From Agrobacterium tumefaciens (GTDB lineage: Bacteria > Pseudomonadota > Alphaproteobacteria > Rhizobiales > Rhizobiaceae), in contig NZ_WJOK01000023.1 of assembly GCF_009649785.1 (NCBI RefSeq), positions 25,021 to 89,020 of the forward strand: DNA of 64,000 nt. Reading direction: 5' to 3'. Under the pieces are notes generated by a model, which saw only the letters and a program-made list of their open reading frames with translations, was not told where the DNA came from and did no database searches. A program made the position numbers and the translations under genes. Positions within the stretch are counted from its first letter, which is position 1. Each line of letters opens with the position of its first letter. Below, one piece after another: positions 16,498-24,530 of the stretch.

Positions 16498-16929
16498 TCA
16501 TAACACACCTGCCGGATTTTGCAGTGGACCGACCAGCCGTACGGTGACGAGGTAACCGATGATGGCAGCGGCTGCGGACACGAAAGTGCCCCACAGAAGA
16601 TCTGCGATGGTCAATGTCGTGGACCAGCTTTTCAACGTTGCCTGATTGGTGAGATCATATGTGGCATAGGCCATGAAGCCGACGGCTGCACCATAAACCA
16701 ACGCGGTCGTCCACTGGCCTGATATGAGGGCCGGACGAACCGCAAGAAAGGTCAGTCCTGCCGCGTAGATGAGATAAAAGATGATCGCCGGGGCCAGCCG
16801 GAAGTTCTCAGCCAGAAGATCGCCGATCGCCGGGCGATAAAGCCGCGACGCCATGGTGCTTAGCCAGATGAAGTCGATCACCAGAAAGGCGATGAGGGTG
16901 AAGAAGTAGGCTGAGATATAGGTCTTCAT
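16498..16929 (-). CDS. DUF2177 membrane protein
   Basis: The 143-residue protein has four predicted membrane helices and the family pattern FFTLIAFLVIDFIWLSTMA at the start, followed by YRPAIGDLLA and YATYDLTNQATLKSW. DUF2177 proteins are often found beside lipid-modifying methyltransferases in light or singlet-oxygen regulons; the function is unknown. The ATG at 16929 has an AAAGGA site at good spacing, while the longer frame reading from 16983 runs into the DUF2147 gene. It lies 20 bases downstream of that gene in the same operon. Confidence 0.9.
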   Translation of the reverse strand: MKTYISAYFFTLIAFLVIDFIWLSTMASRLYRPAIGDLLAENFRLAPAIIFYLIYAAGLTFLAVRPALISGQWTTALVYGAAVGFMAYATYDLTNQATLKSWSTTLTIADLLWGTFVSAAAAIIGYLVTVRLVGPLQNPAGVL

Positions 16930-16949
16930 CGGTTTGTCCTTTCCAGAGT

Positions 16950-17327
16950 CTAGTTGATGCGGGCCCAGGTAATGCCCTTGCACAGGAGACCAGCGACGAT
17001 GCAGCCCTTGGTGGTCATGCTGTTGCCATCAACCGTGACTGTTATCTTGTAGGATTTGTCGCGTTGCGGATCGAAGGCGGTGCCCGAATAGACGCCTGTT
17101 TCATCTGGCTTTATGGTCATGATCAGCCGGTCACCGGTCTTTTCCTTGGGCGTGCCCGGTTTGATCCAGGTATTGGTGGCGCATATATTGTCGCCGCAGG
17201 GTGCGATCAGCACTTTCGCGTTGCCGTCGCCGCGCGCCCAGTTTCCGTCGATGTCGGCTGCTCCGGCACCAGAGGCCGCAAGCATCGGACCCAGGACAGA
17301 TGCGATTATCAAGGGATTGATTTTCAT
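16950..17327 (-). CDS. DUF2147 exported protein
   Basis: The 125-residue protein has a signal peptide ending near GAGAAD and a small beta-barrel-like domain with IDGNWARGDGNAKVLIAPCG, four Cys residues in the mature part, and ITVTVDGNSMTTKGCI. This is the DUF2147 pattern, a lipocalin-like periplasmic fold of unknown ligand. A GCGGAGAAAG ribosome site precedes the ATG at 17327; the longer open frame upstream overlaps the methyltransferase gene and is a shadow. It lies between the cyclopropane-type methyltransferase and DUF2177. Confidence 0.88.
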   Translation of the reverse strand: MKINPLIIASVLGPMLAASGAGAADIDGNWARGDGNAKVLIAPCGDNICATNTWIKPGTPKEKTGDRLIMTIKPDETGVYSGTAFDPQRDKSYKITVTVDGNSMTTKGCIVAGLLCKGITWARIN

Positions 17328-17355
17328 CGTCTTTCTCCGCAGTTGTTGCCCCGCC

Positions 17356-18588
17356 TTATTTGTGCTCGATCGTGTAGAAGCCAACATTGATGGTGCCCTC
17401 GGTAAAGCCGGCTTCGCAGTAGCAAAGGTAATAATCCCAGAGCCGCCTGAAGCGGTCATCGAAACCCAGCAGCGAGATTGTCTGCCAGCGCGCATGGAAA
17501 CGCTGCCGCCATTCCGCCAGCGTGCGGGCATAGGATTGGCCGAAAAGCTCGGTATCGGTGAGGCTGAGGCCGGCTCTGCCGATTGCTCTTTCAAGGGCTT
17601 CGTCAGATGGCAGGAAGCCGCCCGGAAAGATGTATTTCTGGATGAAGTCAGCGTTTCGCCGGTAATTATCGAACCGGGCAGGTTCAATGGAGATGATTTG
17701 CAGCACCGCGCGCCCGCCGGGTTTCAGGCAGCGTTTCAGTGTTTCGAAATAGCTCGGCCAATAGGCCTCACCGACCGCTTCGAACATCTCCACGGAAACG
17801 ATGCGGTCGAACTTGCCTTCGACATCGCGGTAGTCCTCGAGCCTGAGATCGATATGCTCAGCCTTGTCGGTTTTCTCCGCTGCCGCCTTTGCCCAATTCA
17901 ACTGAGATGGCGAAAGGGTGAGGCCGGTAACGTTGGCATCCGCCTGGGTCGCGAGGTGGATTGCAAGCGCGCCCCAGCCGCAGCCAATCTCCAATACGCT
18001 CTCACCGCCGTTCAATTGCAGTTTGTCGACGATGCGGTTGAGTTTTTTGAGTTGGGCCGCCTCAAGCGTTGGCGTCGTATCGTCGAAAATCGCCGACGAA
18101 TAGAGCATCGAGGAATCGAGCCATTGCCGGTAGAATTCGTTGCCGAGATCGTAATGGGCCTCGATGTTACGGCGGCTGCCGCGCTTTGTATTGGCGTTCA
18201 GCCGGTGGCCAAGGCGATTGATGAGGCGCATGGGCAGGCTACCGCGCGTCGATCCCCCGAAAGCGTCGTTGTTCTGTGCCGCAAAACGGATCAGGGCGGT
18301 CAGATCCGGTGTGGACCAGTCGTCTTCGATGTAACCCTCGGCAAAACCGATGTCGCCATTGAGGATGAGCCGACGTAGCGCGCGCCAGCGATGGAGAACA
18401 AGCGTCGCCTCGGTGCCCTCATGTTCCCCGGATTTCTCAATCACGCCGCCACCGGGAAGCATGACGCGCAGTCTGCCTTTGGAGACGTTGTTCAAGAGCT
18501 TGGCCATGAGCCAGCCTTCGGGACCGGTGCGTTGCCGCATCTGCGTGTTTTCCAGCGATAGTTCGTTGAGATTGTCAAACGGGGTCAT
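17356..18588 (-). CDS. Cyclopropane-fatty-acyl-phospholipid synthase family methyltransferase
   Basis: This 410-residue enzyme transfers a methyl(ene) group from S-adenosylmethionine to unsaturated acyl chains of phospholipids. Visible motifs are RNIEAHYDLGNEFYRQWLD, the SAM-binding VLEIGCGWGALAIHLA, and VSVEMFEAVGEAYWP with the Glu used by the family, then NADFIQKYIFPGG. The length and order fit CfaA-type enzymes. It overlaps DUF1365 by 14 bases and lies in the ECF-sigma operon, so it is probably induced by membrane or photo-oxidative stress. Whether the product is a cyclopropane or a methylated precursor cannot be told from sequence. Confidence 0.93.
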   Translation of the reverse strand: MTPFDNLNELSLENTQMRQRTGPEGWLMAKLLNNVSKGRLRVMLPGGGVIEKSGEHEGTEATLVLHRWRALRRLILNGDIGFAEGYIEDDWSTPDLTALIRFAAQNNDAFGGSTRGSLPMRLINRLGHRLNANTKRGSRRNIEAHYDLGNEFYRQWLDSSMLYSSAIFDDTTPTLEAAQLKKLNRIVDKLQLNGGESVLEIGCGWGALAIHLATQADANVTGLTLSPSQLNWAKAAAEKTDKAEHIDLRLEDYRDVEGKFDRIVSVEMFEAVGEAYWPSYFETLKRCLKPGGRAVLQIISIEPARFDNYRRNADFIQKYIFPGGFLPSDEALERAIGRAGLSLTDTELFGQSYARTLAEWRQRFHARWQTISLLGFDDRFRRLWDYYLCYCEAGFTEGTINVGFYTIEHK

Positions 18589-19393
18589 GAAGTTTGGCCT
18601 CGATTTGCGATGGTGATGGGTGAATGAAGGAGACAGGGGCAGACGGTGGACGCGGTCGTTTTCTCAACCGCACACCCTTGAGCCATATTTTAAGTGCTTC
18701 CCAATGGATGCCGGCAACAACCTTGAGGGTAAGAAAGGGGATGGTGACAAACGCCTTCAGCAGCGCGCCATCGGTCAGCTCGACGCGCCGCGCCAGATGC
18801 CTTGCAGTCAGGACTGGCCCCTCGTCGTCAAATGTATCGATAACGATCTTCAGCTTGTCGCCGGGTGGAATGACCCGGAATACATAACGGAGATCCATGT
18901 CCATGAAGGGCGAGACATAGAAGGCCTTGTCGCAGCGCTGGACGATCTCGGCCGCACCTTCGGTCTCCACCGGGATAAGGTAGGAATGCCGCTCGCCGAA
19001 CGTGTTGTCGACTTCCCAGAGAATGGCTTTGAGAGACCCGTTCCGGCCGTGGCAGAAAAACACGCTGAGTGGATTGAAGGCCCAGCCAAGGATGCGCGGC
19101 ATGGTGAGCAGACGGATCGGACCACCATCGACGGTCATGCCTGCGGCCGTCATGGCGTTTTCGATCTGGTTGCGCAATTCCATCTTGCTCCCGTCGCCGC
19201 GGTCCCGGCGGTGAAAGGAAAACAGGTTGAAACGATCCACGGAGAACAGCCGCAGCTTACGGTCAAGCGCATCAAGTTCATCAAGGTCGAGAAGCAGCGA
19301 GTAAATGCGATAGGCGAGCCGGTGCGCTTTCGGCTTGAAGCGCGCATGCATGACATGTCCGGGAAAAAGGGCGGAGGAGAAATGAGACGTCAT
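18575..19393 (-). CDS. DUF1365 family protein
   Basis: The 272-residue protein shows the DUF1365 pattern: ALFPGHVMHARFKPKAHRLAYRIYSLLLDLDEL, then LTMPRILGWAFNPLSVFFCH and VDNTFGERHSYLIP, with KAFYVSPFMDMDLRYVFR. The family regularly sits between an FAD-dependent oxidoreductase and a cyclopropane-type methyltransferase, as here, and is thought to take part in acyl-chain modification; no reaction has been proved to my knowledge. Its start overlaps the oxidoreductase stop by four bases and its end overlaps the methyltransferase, so the three are tightly coupled. Confidence 0.92.
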   Translation of the reverse strand: MTSHFSSALFPGHVMHARFKPKAHRLAYRIYSLLLDLDELDALDRKLRLFSVDRFNLFSFHRRDRGDGSKMELRNQIENAMTAAGMTVDGGPIRLLTMPRILGWAFNPLSVFFCHGRNGSLKAILWEVDNTFGERHSYLIPVETEGAAEIVQRCDKAFYVSPFMDMDLRYVFRVIPPGDKLKIVIDTFDDEGPVLTARHLARRVELTDGALLKAFVTIPFLTLKVVAGIHWEALKIWLKGVRLRKRPRPPSAPVSFIHPSPSQIEAKLHDPV

Positions 19394-20763
19394 GGGATCG
19401 CCTCAACGAGTTTGATCGTTCTTTTCCGCGAAGCCAAATTCAGACGGACGATCCGGCCGCTATCATCGGTAACCTTCCAGGGCCTCGACAGGCCGCCCAG
19501 ATCCTCAGCGACGGCAAGCCCTGCCTGAATGCCGTCTTCATGAAAACCCGAGCCAAAATAGGCGCCGCAGAACCAGGTGTTTCTCAAACCCTGCAAGGCC
19601 CAAAGTTCCTGCCTCATCTGCTCGGTGCCGGCATCGAAAACAGGATGGTGGTAGGTTTCCTCGGTGATGATTTTTCCCTTTTCCGGTTCGCGCGTCGGGT
19701 TCAGCGTTACGAAGGTGTCAGGGATTTCGCCCAGAGGCTGAAGCTTGTTCATCCAGTAGGTGATGCTCGGCTGCCCCGTTTCAATGCGTGTATCGGCCAC
19801 ATAGTTCCAGCTTGACCAGGCGGCGCGCCTGCGGGGCATGAAACTGCTGTCCGTGTGCAGTACCGCCCTGTTTTTCGTATAGCCAAACGCGCCGAGAATG
19901 CGCCGTTCGGCTTGCGTCGCGTCCGTCAGCATCTCCAGCGCCTGATCTGCGTGTGTGGCAATCACCACATCGTCGAAACGTTCGAATTCGCCGTTAGTGT
20001 TGGCGATCTCGACCCCGTCCGCCAGGCGGTGGATGCGTGTCACGGGTGTCGAGAGCCGAATGCGATCGACGAATGGCGCAGTGAGGCGTTTCACATACTC
20101 CCGACTGCCGCCGACAACGGTGCGCCAGACGGGCCGGTTGCGCAGCAACAGCAGGCCATGATTGCTGCAGAACTTCACGAAATGAGCTGCCGGGTAACGG
20201 CCGACTTCCATGGCCGGGGTAGACCATATGGCTGCTGCCATCGGGTAAAGATGATCGTTGCGAAAGGCGTCGCCATAGTTGTTTTGCGAAAGATACTCAT
20301 CGAGCGACATATCGCCCATCATCGGCAGATCGCGTGGGGCATTGCGATAAAAGCGCAAGAGGTCGGCAAGCATTGCCCAGAAGCGCGGTCTGACGGCATT
20401 TCTCTTCTGCGCCAAAAGGCCAAAGCCCGAGCCGCCGGAATATTCGAAACCGCCATCATCCAGCGAAACGGCAAAGGACATGTTGGAGGCTGCGGTCGTC
20501 ACTCCCAGCGTTTTGAAAAGTGCCGTCAGATTGGGATACGTCACCTCATTATAGACGATGAAACCCGTATCGACAGACACCGCCTCCTGTTCAGTTTTGA
20601 ACGTCACGGTGTTGCTGTGGCCGCCGACGCGGTCCGCAGCCTCGAAAACCGTGACATCATGCCGTTTCGACAAAAGCCAGGCCGCAGACAGACCGGAAAT
20701 GCCTGTTCCGATCACGGCGATGTTTCGCCGGCTGTCTTTTCTTTTGGCTTCGGTATCGAACAT
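19390..20763 (-). CDS. FAD-dependent amine-oxidase-like oxidoreductase
   Basis: The 457-residue protein begins with the dinucleotide-binding motif IAVIGTGISGLSAAWLLSKRH and continues with ADRVGGHSNTV, VDTGFIVYNEVTYPNL and a C-terminal FAD contact region (NTWFCGAYFGSGFHEDGIQAG). It belongs to the flavoprotein family found with DUF1365 and CfaA in Rhodobacter and other alphaproteobacteria, probably oxidising or desaturating a lipid acyl chain. It is the first gene of the seven-gene operon and starts about 48 bases downstream of the -10 box at 20811-20815. Confidence 0.93.
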   Translation of the reverse strand: MFDTEAKRKDSRRNIAVIGTGISGLSAAWLLSKRHDVTVFEAADRVGGHSNTVTFKTEQEAVSVDTGFIVYNEVTYPNLTALFKTLGVTTAASNMSFAVSLDDGGFEYSGGSGFGLLAQKRNAVRPRFWAMLADLLRFYRNAPRDLPMMGDMSLDEYLSQNNYGDAFRNDHLYPMAAAIWSTPAMEVGRYPAAHFVKFCSNHGLLLLRNRPVWRTVVGGSREYVKRLTAPFVDRIRLSTPVTRIHRLADGVEIANTNGEFERFDDVVIATHADQALEMLTDATQAERRILGAFGYTKNRAVLHTDSSFMPRRRAAWSSWNYVADTRIETGQPSITYWMNKLQPLGEIPDTFVTLNPTREPEKGKIITEETYHHPVFDAGTEQMRQELWALQGLRNTWFCGAYFGSGFHEDGIQAGLAVAEDLGGLSRPWKVTDDSGRIVRLNLASRKRTIKLVEAIP

Positions 20764-20810
20764 GGTTCCTCGCTATTGCATTCACAATTCAGTTTTACGG
20801 CCTGCGACAG

Positions 20811-20838
20811 ATACGAAGGAGCGGATCGATAAGTTTCA
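20811..20838 (-). promoter_or_regulatory. ECF promoter candidate for the FAD oxidoreductase operon
   Basis: On the minus strand TGAAAC (20833-20838) is followed by exactly 17 bases and CGTAT (20811-20815). The identical arrangement faces the other way at 20875-20901 and recurs at 29626-29652. The shared boxes and spacing suggest one ECF sigma factor, most likely the one encoded at the end of this operon. Confidence 0.7.
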
Positions 20839-20874
20839 GCGGCGCGCAAATTTTTCAGAATTTTGTCAGGCGCT

Positions 20875-20901
20875 TGAAACTCTTTTGCCGTCTCGCCCGT
20901 A
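20875..20901 (+). promoter_or_regulatory. ECF promoter candidate for the DUF1295 operon
   Basis: TGAAAC (20875-20880), 17 bases, CGTA (20898-20901). The expected start of transcription near 20908 leaves about 40 bases of leader before the DUF1295 gene. It is back to back with the promoter at 20811-20838, with 36 bases between the two -35 boxes. Confidence 0.7.
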
Positions 20902-20949
20902 GTTGACACTGAAAACTTGGTCTGAAGTCCTTCGAATACAGTGAGCGGA

Positions 20950-21744
20950 ATGGTGATGATGTCTGTTGTGGTGGCCCTTGCCGTGCTGATGTCGCTTCTG
21001 ATGGCGGCAGCCTGGGCGTTGCAGCGTTACACAGGATCGAGTGGCTGGATCGACACCGTCTGGTCTGCGAGTGTCGGGCTCGGCGGCGTGGTTGCCGTCT
21101 TGTTTTCCGATGGAGATCTCTGGCGCCGGGGAGCGGTTCTATTTCTTGTACTGGTGTGGTCGCTTCGGCTCGCGGGACACATCGGCATGCGGACGAGGGG
21201 AGGTGGCGAAGATCCACGTTACGCGAAGCTTATAGAAGAATGGGGCAGCAATGCCTCGTTGCGGCTTTTCGCCTTTCTCCAGATTCAGGCCGTTGCCGCC
21301 TTTGTGCTTGTTCTCGCCGTCTATCTTGCCGCCAGCAATCCTCTGCCATTTCCAAGCATTATCGATATGATAGCGTTGATCATCGCGGCTGGTGCGCTTG
21401 TCGGAGAAGCGACCTCCGATGCACAGCTTTCACAGTTCAGAAAAACCCCGGAGGCCAAAACCGGCGTCTGCGAGACTGGTCTGTGGCGTTACTCGCGTCA
21501 TCCCAACTACTTTTTCGAGTGGCTTTTCTGGTGCGGCTTTCCGTTGTTGGCCATCCATGCGCAGCCGTGGTCATGGCTGTCGCTTGCTGCGCCAGCCATG
21601 ATGTACTGGCTCCTCGTCCACGTCTCCGGCATTCCCCCGCTCGAAGAACACATGCTGAAATCACGCGGAGAGAAATTCCGCGCCCTGCAAAACCGCGTCA
21701 ACGCCTTCTTTCCGGGGCCACGCAAGAATGAGGACACGCCATGA
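20950..21744 (+). CDS. DUF1295 membrane protein (steroid 5-alpha-reductase-like)
   Basis: The protein of about 264 residues has six to seven membrane helices. It carries GWIDTVWSASVG near the start and the C-terminal family motif LWRYSRHPNYFFEWLFWCG, in which RHPNYF is shared with steroid reductases and isoprenylcysteine methyltransferases. DUF1295 proteins may reduce or modify a lipid using NADPH; the substrate is not known. GAGCGGA precedes a cluster of starts (ATG 20950, 20956, 20959; GTG 20941). It overlaps the next methyltransferase gene by ATGA, so both probably act on the same lipid. Confidence 0.9.
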   Translation: MVMMSVVVALAVLMSLLMAAAWALQRYTGSSGWIDTVWSASVGLGGVVAVLFSDGDLWRRGAVLFLVLVWSLRLAGHIGMRTRGGGEDPRYAKLIEEWGSNASLRLFAFLQIQAVAAFVLVLAVYLAASNPLPFPSIIDMIALIIAAGALVGEATSDAQLSQFRKTPEAKTGVCETGLWRYSRHPNYFFEWLFWCGFPLLAIHAQPWSWLSLAAPAMMYWLLVHVSGIPPLEEHMLKSRGEKFRALQNRVNAFFPGPRKNEDTP

Positions 21745-22766
21745 ACATGCTCGCATTCGCCATCAATGCTGCCGAACGCGCACCGCTGAGTGACAATATG
21801 ACGCTTGCCGGCATCGACATGCTCTGCGCACGCACTAAACGGCGACTTGCCGGCGTTCCGGCGGCGGAAGAAAACGCTTTTGTGACTGATATGGCGAAAT
21901 TTCCCGTCGCCACACACACCGACGAGGCGAACAGGCAGCACTACGAGGTGCCGGCTGAATTCTTTGCAATCGCCCTTGGCGCGCAAAGAAAATATTCCTG
22001 CTGCTTTTATCCCAATGCTCAGACAACGCTGGATGAGGCTGAAACATTGGCGCTGGAAGAGACTGTTTCCCATGCCCGATTGCAGGACGGGATGAATATT
22101 CTCGAACTCGGCTGTGGCTGGGGTTCGCTCTCCCTTTATATGGCCGGCCGGTTTCCCAATGCGCGGATTACGTCCGTTTCAAATTCGGCTTCGCAGCGCG
22201 AATATATAATCGAACGTGCAAATGAGCGTGGGCTGTCGAACCTCTCGGTGGTGACGGCCGACATGAATGATTTCACTACTGACGAGCGTTTCGACCGTGT
22301 CGTATCGGTGGAAATGTTCGAGCACATGTCGAACTGGCAGGCATTGTTCGAGCGCGTCCGCTCGTGGCTGACGCCCGAGGGCAAGTTTTTCCTCCACGTC
22401 TTCAATCACCGGGATCGATCCTATCGTTTCGATCATGGCAACCGGGCAGACTGGATCGCGCAGCATTTCTTCACCGGCGGCATCATGCCTGCCTTCGATC
22501 TTCCTCACCGTTTCCCGGCGCTTTTCACCGTGGAACAGGAGTGGCGCTGGTCGGGATCGCATTATCGCCGAACGGCCCTCGACTGGCTTGGAAATTTCGA
22601 CCGGGAGATCGACCGTATCCGACCGATTCTGCAGCGGGTCTATGGCAACGATGCGCGCTTGTGGGAACGTCGTTGGAGACTGTTCTTCCTCGCGACGGCA
22701 GGTCTTTTCGGGCACGAAGACGGTAAGGTCTGGGGCGTTGGACACTACCTCATGGCGCGCGTCTAG
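21741..22766 (+). CDS. Second cyclopropane-synthase-like SAM methyltransferase
   Basis: The 341-residue protein has ANRQHYEVPAEFFAIALG, FYPNAQTTLDEAE, the SAM motif ILELGCGWGSLSLYMA, VSVEMFEHMSNW and HVFNHRDRSYRFD. It resembles cyclopropane-synthase relatives but lacks their N-terminal lipid domain and is shorter, like the methyltransferases that methylate unsaturated acyl chains on the way to furan or branched fatty acids. It starts inside the DUF1295 stop. It differs clearly from the methyltransferase at 17356-18588, so the region carries two different acyl methyltransferases under the same promoter type. Confidence 0.9.
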   Translation: MNMLAFAINAAERAPLSDNMTLAGIDMLCARTKRRLAGVPAAEENAFVTDMAKFPVATHTDEANRQHYEVPAEFFAIALGAQRKYSCCFYPNAQTTLDEAETLALEETVSHARLQDGMNILELGCGWGSLSLYMAGRFPNARITSVSNSASQREYIIERANERGLSNLSVVTADMNDFTTDERFDRVVSVEMFEHMSNWQALFERVRSWLTPEGKFFLHVFNHRDRSYRFDHGNRADWIAQHFFTGGIMPAFDLPHRFPALFTVEQEWRWSGSHYRRTALDWLGNFDREIDRIRPILQRVYGNDARLWERRWRLFFLATAGLFGHEDGKVWGVGHYLMARV

Positions 22767-22812
22767 ATCGCTGCAAATACGCGCATGCGAACCCAATCCG
22801 GCGCCGCTTCGC

Positions 22813-22835
22813 CCTTCGTCGCGATGCGGCGAAGG
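22813..22835 (+). terminator. Hairpin after the methyltransferase
   Basis: CCTTCGTCGC (22813-22822) pairs with GCGGCGAAGG (22826-22835), with one G-U pair and a three-base loop. It starts 46 bases after the stop and could end the DUF1295 operon, but no T tract follows. The rest of the 288-base gap up to 23055 shows no gene. Confidence 0.45.
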
Positions 22836-23054
22836 TGTGTCGTCGGTTGGCGCAGGCCGCTGAGGCCGGCGAAGCGGGAAAAATGGATATGCGATTGATT
22901 GTGCATGATTTGATCGTGCAAAATTTGTGTATTTCATTCCTGTTTGCTTAACCCCGTTTTTTGAAATCTGCGAAGTTCGGCGACCTCGTCTAGCTTCCGT
23001 TCGGCTTTTGCATCAAGGAGCGGGCTCGCCCCGTAGTCAAAGCCAAGGGTCAGC

Positions 23055-24380
23055 ATGCCTTTTCAGAAAACAAAAGACCGAGAGGAATATTCGCAGCATC
23101 TTCTTCTCCTGTGTCGAGTTGCAGCCTGGATGGGCGTGGCGCTGGCGACTGGCTGGTTCGTGTTTTTCATTCTCACGGAAAGATGGGGCATTGCGCTCAG
23201 CCTACTCATTCTAGGGGTTGCGATCGTGCCGTGCTGGCTGACTTGCCTGATGGGCCACTTTTCCCTCGGACTCATTCTGGCTCAGAGCGCCTGTATCCTG
23301 TTCGTCTGCTGGTATTCCGTCGCTATCGATGTCTCCGACGATACCGTACCGAGGACGACGCATCTCTACCTGCTCGTCATAATCTTCGTCGGCTACATGA
23401 ATTTTCAACGCCAGCGTTCCGCCGCCCAGTTTCTGGTCATCGCGGCAAGTCTCGTGGCCTTTGTTTATTTCTGCGCGTCGGCCGCGCGGTTTTCGTTCAG
23501 TACTCCCATGCCGCAGGATGTGCGCAGCATCAGCGCCTGGTTCAACAGTGTTTTCGCAGCGTTGATGCTGTGTGGCGGTGTCGCCGCCATGCAGGCGCAG
23601 TTTCGCAGTCATACGAAAAAAGCCCTGGAACTTCGCTCCGCGCTTTCGAATGGCCAGTTTGAACTTTTCTACCAAGCGCAGGTTCGCGCGGATGGCACGC
23701 TGCTTGGCGCAGAGGCGCTGTTGCGGTGGAACCACCCGAAACGGGGATACATCCCGCCAGCCGATTTCATCGCGCTTGCGCAGCAAACCGGTTTCATGCC
23801 GACAATCGGCGCTTGGGTCATTGCGGAAGCCTGCAAGACACTTGCGAGATGGCAGGAGAACCCGGCAACCCAGAATCTCACCTTGTCGATCAACATCACT
23901 GCCGATCATTTCGTCGACGCGGGATTTTCCGGGCAGCTTCTTGATGCCGCCTCGTCTCAGGGCATCAAGCCACAGCTTCTAAAGCTGGAGCTGACCGAGA
24001 GCGTTTTCCTATTCGACATAGAAGCAGCGATCGCGAAAATGAAGCTCCTTGATCGTTCCGGCTTCACGATTTCACTCGACGATTTCGGCACTGGCTACTC
24101 TTCACTAAGCTACCTGCGGCAATTGCCGCTCAAACAGATCAAGATTGATCGCAGCTTCGTGACGGGGGTGACCGAAAGCGGGCGTATGGCGACAATCACG
24201 CGAAACATCGTCCAGATGGGGCACGACCTTTCGCTGGAAGTTCTGGCCGAAGGCGTGGAGACCGAGGCGGAGCTGCGGATGATGCTGTCCTACGGCTGCC
24301 GATTGTTTCAGGGCTATCTTTTTGCGAGGCCGACGAGCCTCGTCGAATTCGAGCAATATGCCGCCCGTCCATCGTCCTGA
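23055..24380 (+). CDS. Membrane-bound EAL-domain c-di-GMP phosphodiesterase
   Basis: The 441-residue protein has an N-terminal membrane sensor of about five helices (residues 20-180) and a cytoplasmic EAL domain. Catalytic motifs are intact: AEALLRWNHP, LSINITADHF, LELTESVF, DDFGTGYSSLSYL and EGVET. It should hydrolyse c-di-GMP and has no GGDEF partner domain. AAGGGT lies five bases before the ATG. The sensor type is not one I recognise. Curli genes a few kilobases away are a possible c-di-GMP target, but no direct link is visible. Confidence 0.92.
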   Translation: MPFQKTKDREEYSQHLLLLCRVAAWMGVALATGWFVFFILTERWGIALSLLILGVAIVPCWLTCLMGHFSLGLILAQSACILFVCWYSVAIDVSDDTVPRTTHLYLLVIIFVGYMNFQRQRSAAQFLVIAASLVAFVYFCASAARFSFSTPMPQDVRSISAWFNSVFAALMLCGGVAAMQAQFRSHTKKALELRSALSNGQFELFYQAQVRADGTLLGAEALLRWNHPKRGYIPPADFIALAQQTGFMPTIGAWVIAEACKTLARWQENPATQNLTLSINITADHFVDAGFSGQLLDAASSQGIKPQLLKLELTESVFLFDIEAAIAKMKLLDRSGFTISLDDFGTGYSSLSYLRQLPLKQIKIDRSFVTGVTESGRMATITRNIVQMGHDLSLEVLAEGVETEAELRMMLSYGCRLFQGYLFARPTSLVEFEQYAARPSS

Positions 24381-24530
24381 CCGGACGTTTTGCGACAGGC
24401 TGAGGCATCCGGATCGAATTCAGTGGCGTGCCTGCCGGCAGATCCGGGCGTTGAACAATGTACCATTCTTCGGGTAGAGCTATCTTGCCCGTCAGGATCG
24501 CAACCGATCCGCATCATTTCGTTGGTTCGC

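Noticed and set aside
17113..18378. Plus-strand reading frame of 421 codons
   Set aside because: It is antisense to the DUF2147 and methyltransferase genes, both of which have clear family motifs and ribosome sites.
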